Positions 14,375 through 14,511 of a DNA stretch of 14,511 nt are shown here, one piece after another; within the stretch, counting starts at the first letter, position 1; every line of letters begins with the position of its first letter. Origin of the DNA: Thermohalobaculum sp964467005 (GTDB lineage: Bacteria; Pseudomonadota; Alphaproteobacteria; Rhodobacterales; Rhodobacteraceae); assembly GCA_964467005.1 (NCBI GenBank), contig CAYXPI010000091.1:1-14511 (forward strand), written 5' to 3'. The notes below the pieces were generated by a model, which was given only the letters and a program-made list of their open reading frames with translations, did not search any database and was not told the origin of the DNA. The position numbers were made by a program, and so were the translations under genes.

Positions 14375-14450
14375 GCCCAGGTAGCTCAGTTGGTAGAGCA
14401 GCGGATTGAAAATCCGCGTGTCGGTGGTTCGAATCCGCCCCTGGGCACCA
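14375..14450 (+). tRNA. tRNA-Phe (anticodon GAA)
   Basis: A complete 76-nt tRNA with an encoded CCA end. The acceptor stem GCCCAGG (14375-14381) pairs with CCTGGGC (14440-14446), followed by ACCA. The D-arm has the usual GCTCAGTTGGTAGAGC. The anticodon stem GCGGA (14401-14405) pairs with TCCGC (14413-14417), and loop TTGAAAA gives anticodon GAA at 14408-14410. The T-arm has GGTTCGAATCC. No intron. The gene is isolated, 85 nt after the DUF302 gene. Confidence 0.97.
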
Positions 14451-14511
14451 TCTTCCCTAATAAATCGTTGAATTTAAATGGATTTTCGCAGGGCGGCCGA
14501 TTTGGCCCACC
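14451..14511. other. AT-rich sequence following tRNA-Phe to the window end
   Basis: Positions 14451-14490 are mostly A and T (for example TTGAATTTAAATGG), a sharp change from the GC-rich window, before GC-rich sequence resumes at about 14490. No gene can be called. Such a composition change just after a tRNA gene may be a promoter region or the edge of an integrated element; the window ends too soon to say. Confidence 0.4.

Noticed and set aside
1..14511. CRISPR arrays, insertion sequences, phage genes, toxin-antitoxin or defence systems
   Set aside because: No regularly spaced repeats, transposase motifs, terminal inverted repeats or defence-protein signatures were found on either strand by reading.

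Overview
This is a GC-rich, densely coded bacterial chromosome segment. GC3-rich codon use, GTG starts, a MocR/TauR-type regulator beside an omega-transaminase, a DUF1127-like small protein and the overall gene types suggest an alphaproteobacterium, probably Rhodobacterales/Rhodobacteraceae. The placement is inferred from protein resemblance only. I see no phage, transposase, CRISPR, toxin-antitoxin or biosynthetic cluster. It reads as ordinary chromosomal housekeeping and metabolic genes with some suggestive regulatory DNA.

Layout. (1) 3-2173, plus strand: the 3' end of a PPK2-family polyphosphate kinase, a GNAT acetyltransferase overlapping its stop (TGATG), then a CBS-domain CorC/HlyC/CNNM-type membrane protein with its own promoter candidate. 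(2) 2177-3926: a small basic coiled-coil protein (minus), a zinc-free quinone-oxidoreductase-like dehydrogenase (plus), and a DUF1127-like micro-protein (minus). (3) 4108-5085, plus: a membrane fatty acid desaturase with three histidine boxes, divergent from the DUF1127-like gene across an AT-richer control region. (4) 5090-8607: a MocR-type regulator (minus) divergent from a beta-alanine/omega-amino-acid:pyruvate transaminase and a GNAT gene (plus). The shared intergenic region carries two near-identical 10-mers that look like MocR operator half-sites. (5) 8611-12423, minus: a TTC38-like TPR protein, an OpgC-family membrane acyltransferase and a stand-alone RibD C-terminal-type reductase. (6) 12554-14289, plus: a two-domain YeeE/YedE sulfur-compound transporter followed by a secreted DUF302 protein. 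(7) 14375-14450: tRNA-Phe(GAA), then an abrupt AT-rich stretch to the window end.

How the parts may work together. The MocR-transaminase-GNAT block is the clearest regulated unit: the regulator probably senses an amine or PLP aldimine and controls use of an omega-amino acid as a nitrogen or carbon source. YeeE/YedE plus DUF302 looks like a sulfur uptake pair. All four convergent gene pairs end only 2-4 nt apart, leaving no room for separate terminators between stops. No intergenic gap exceeds about 181 bases.
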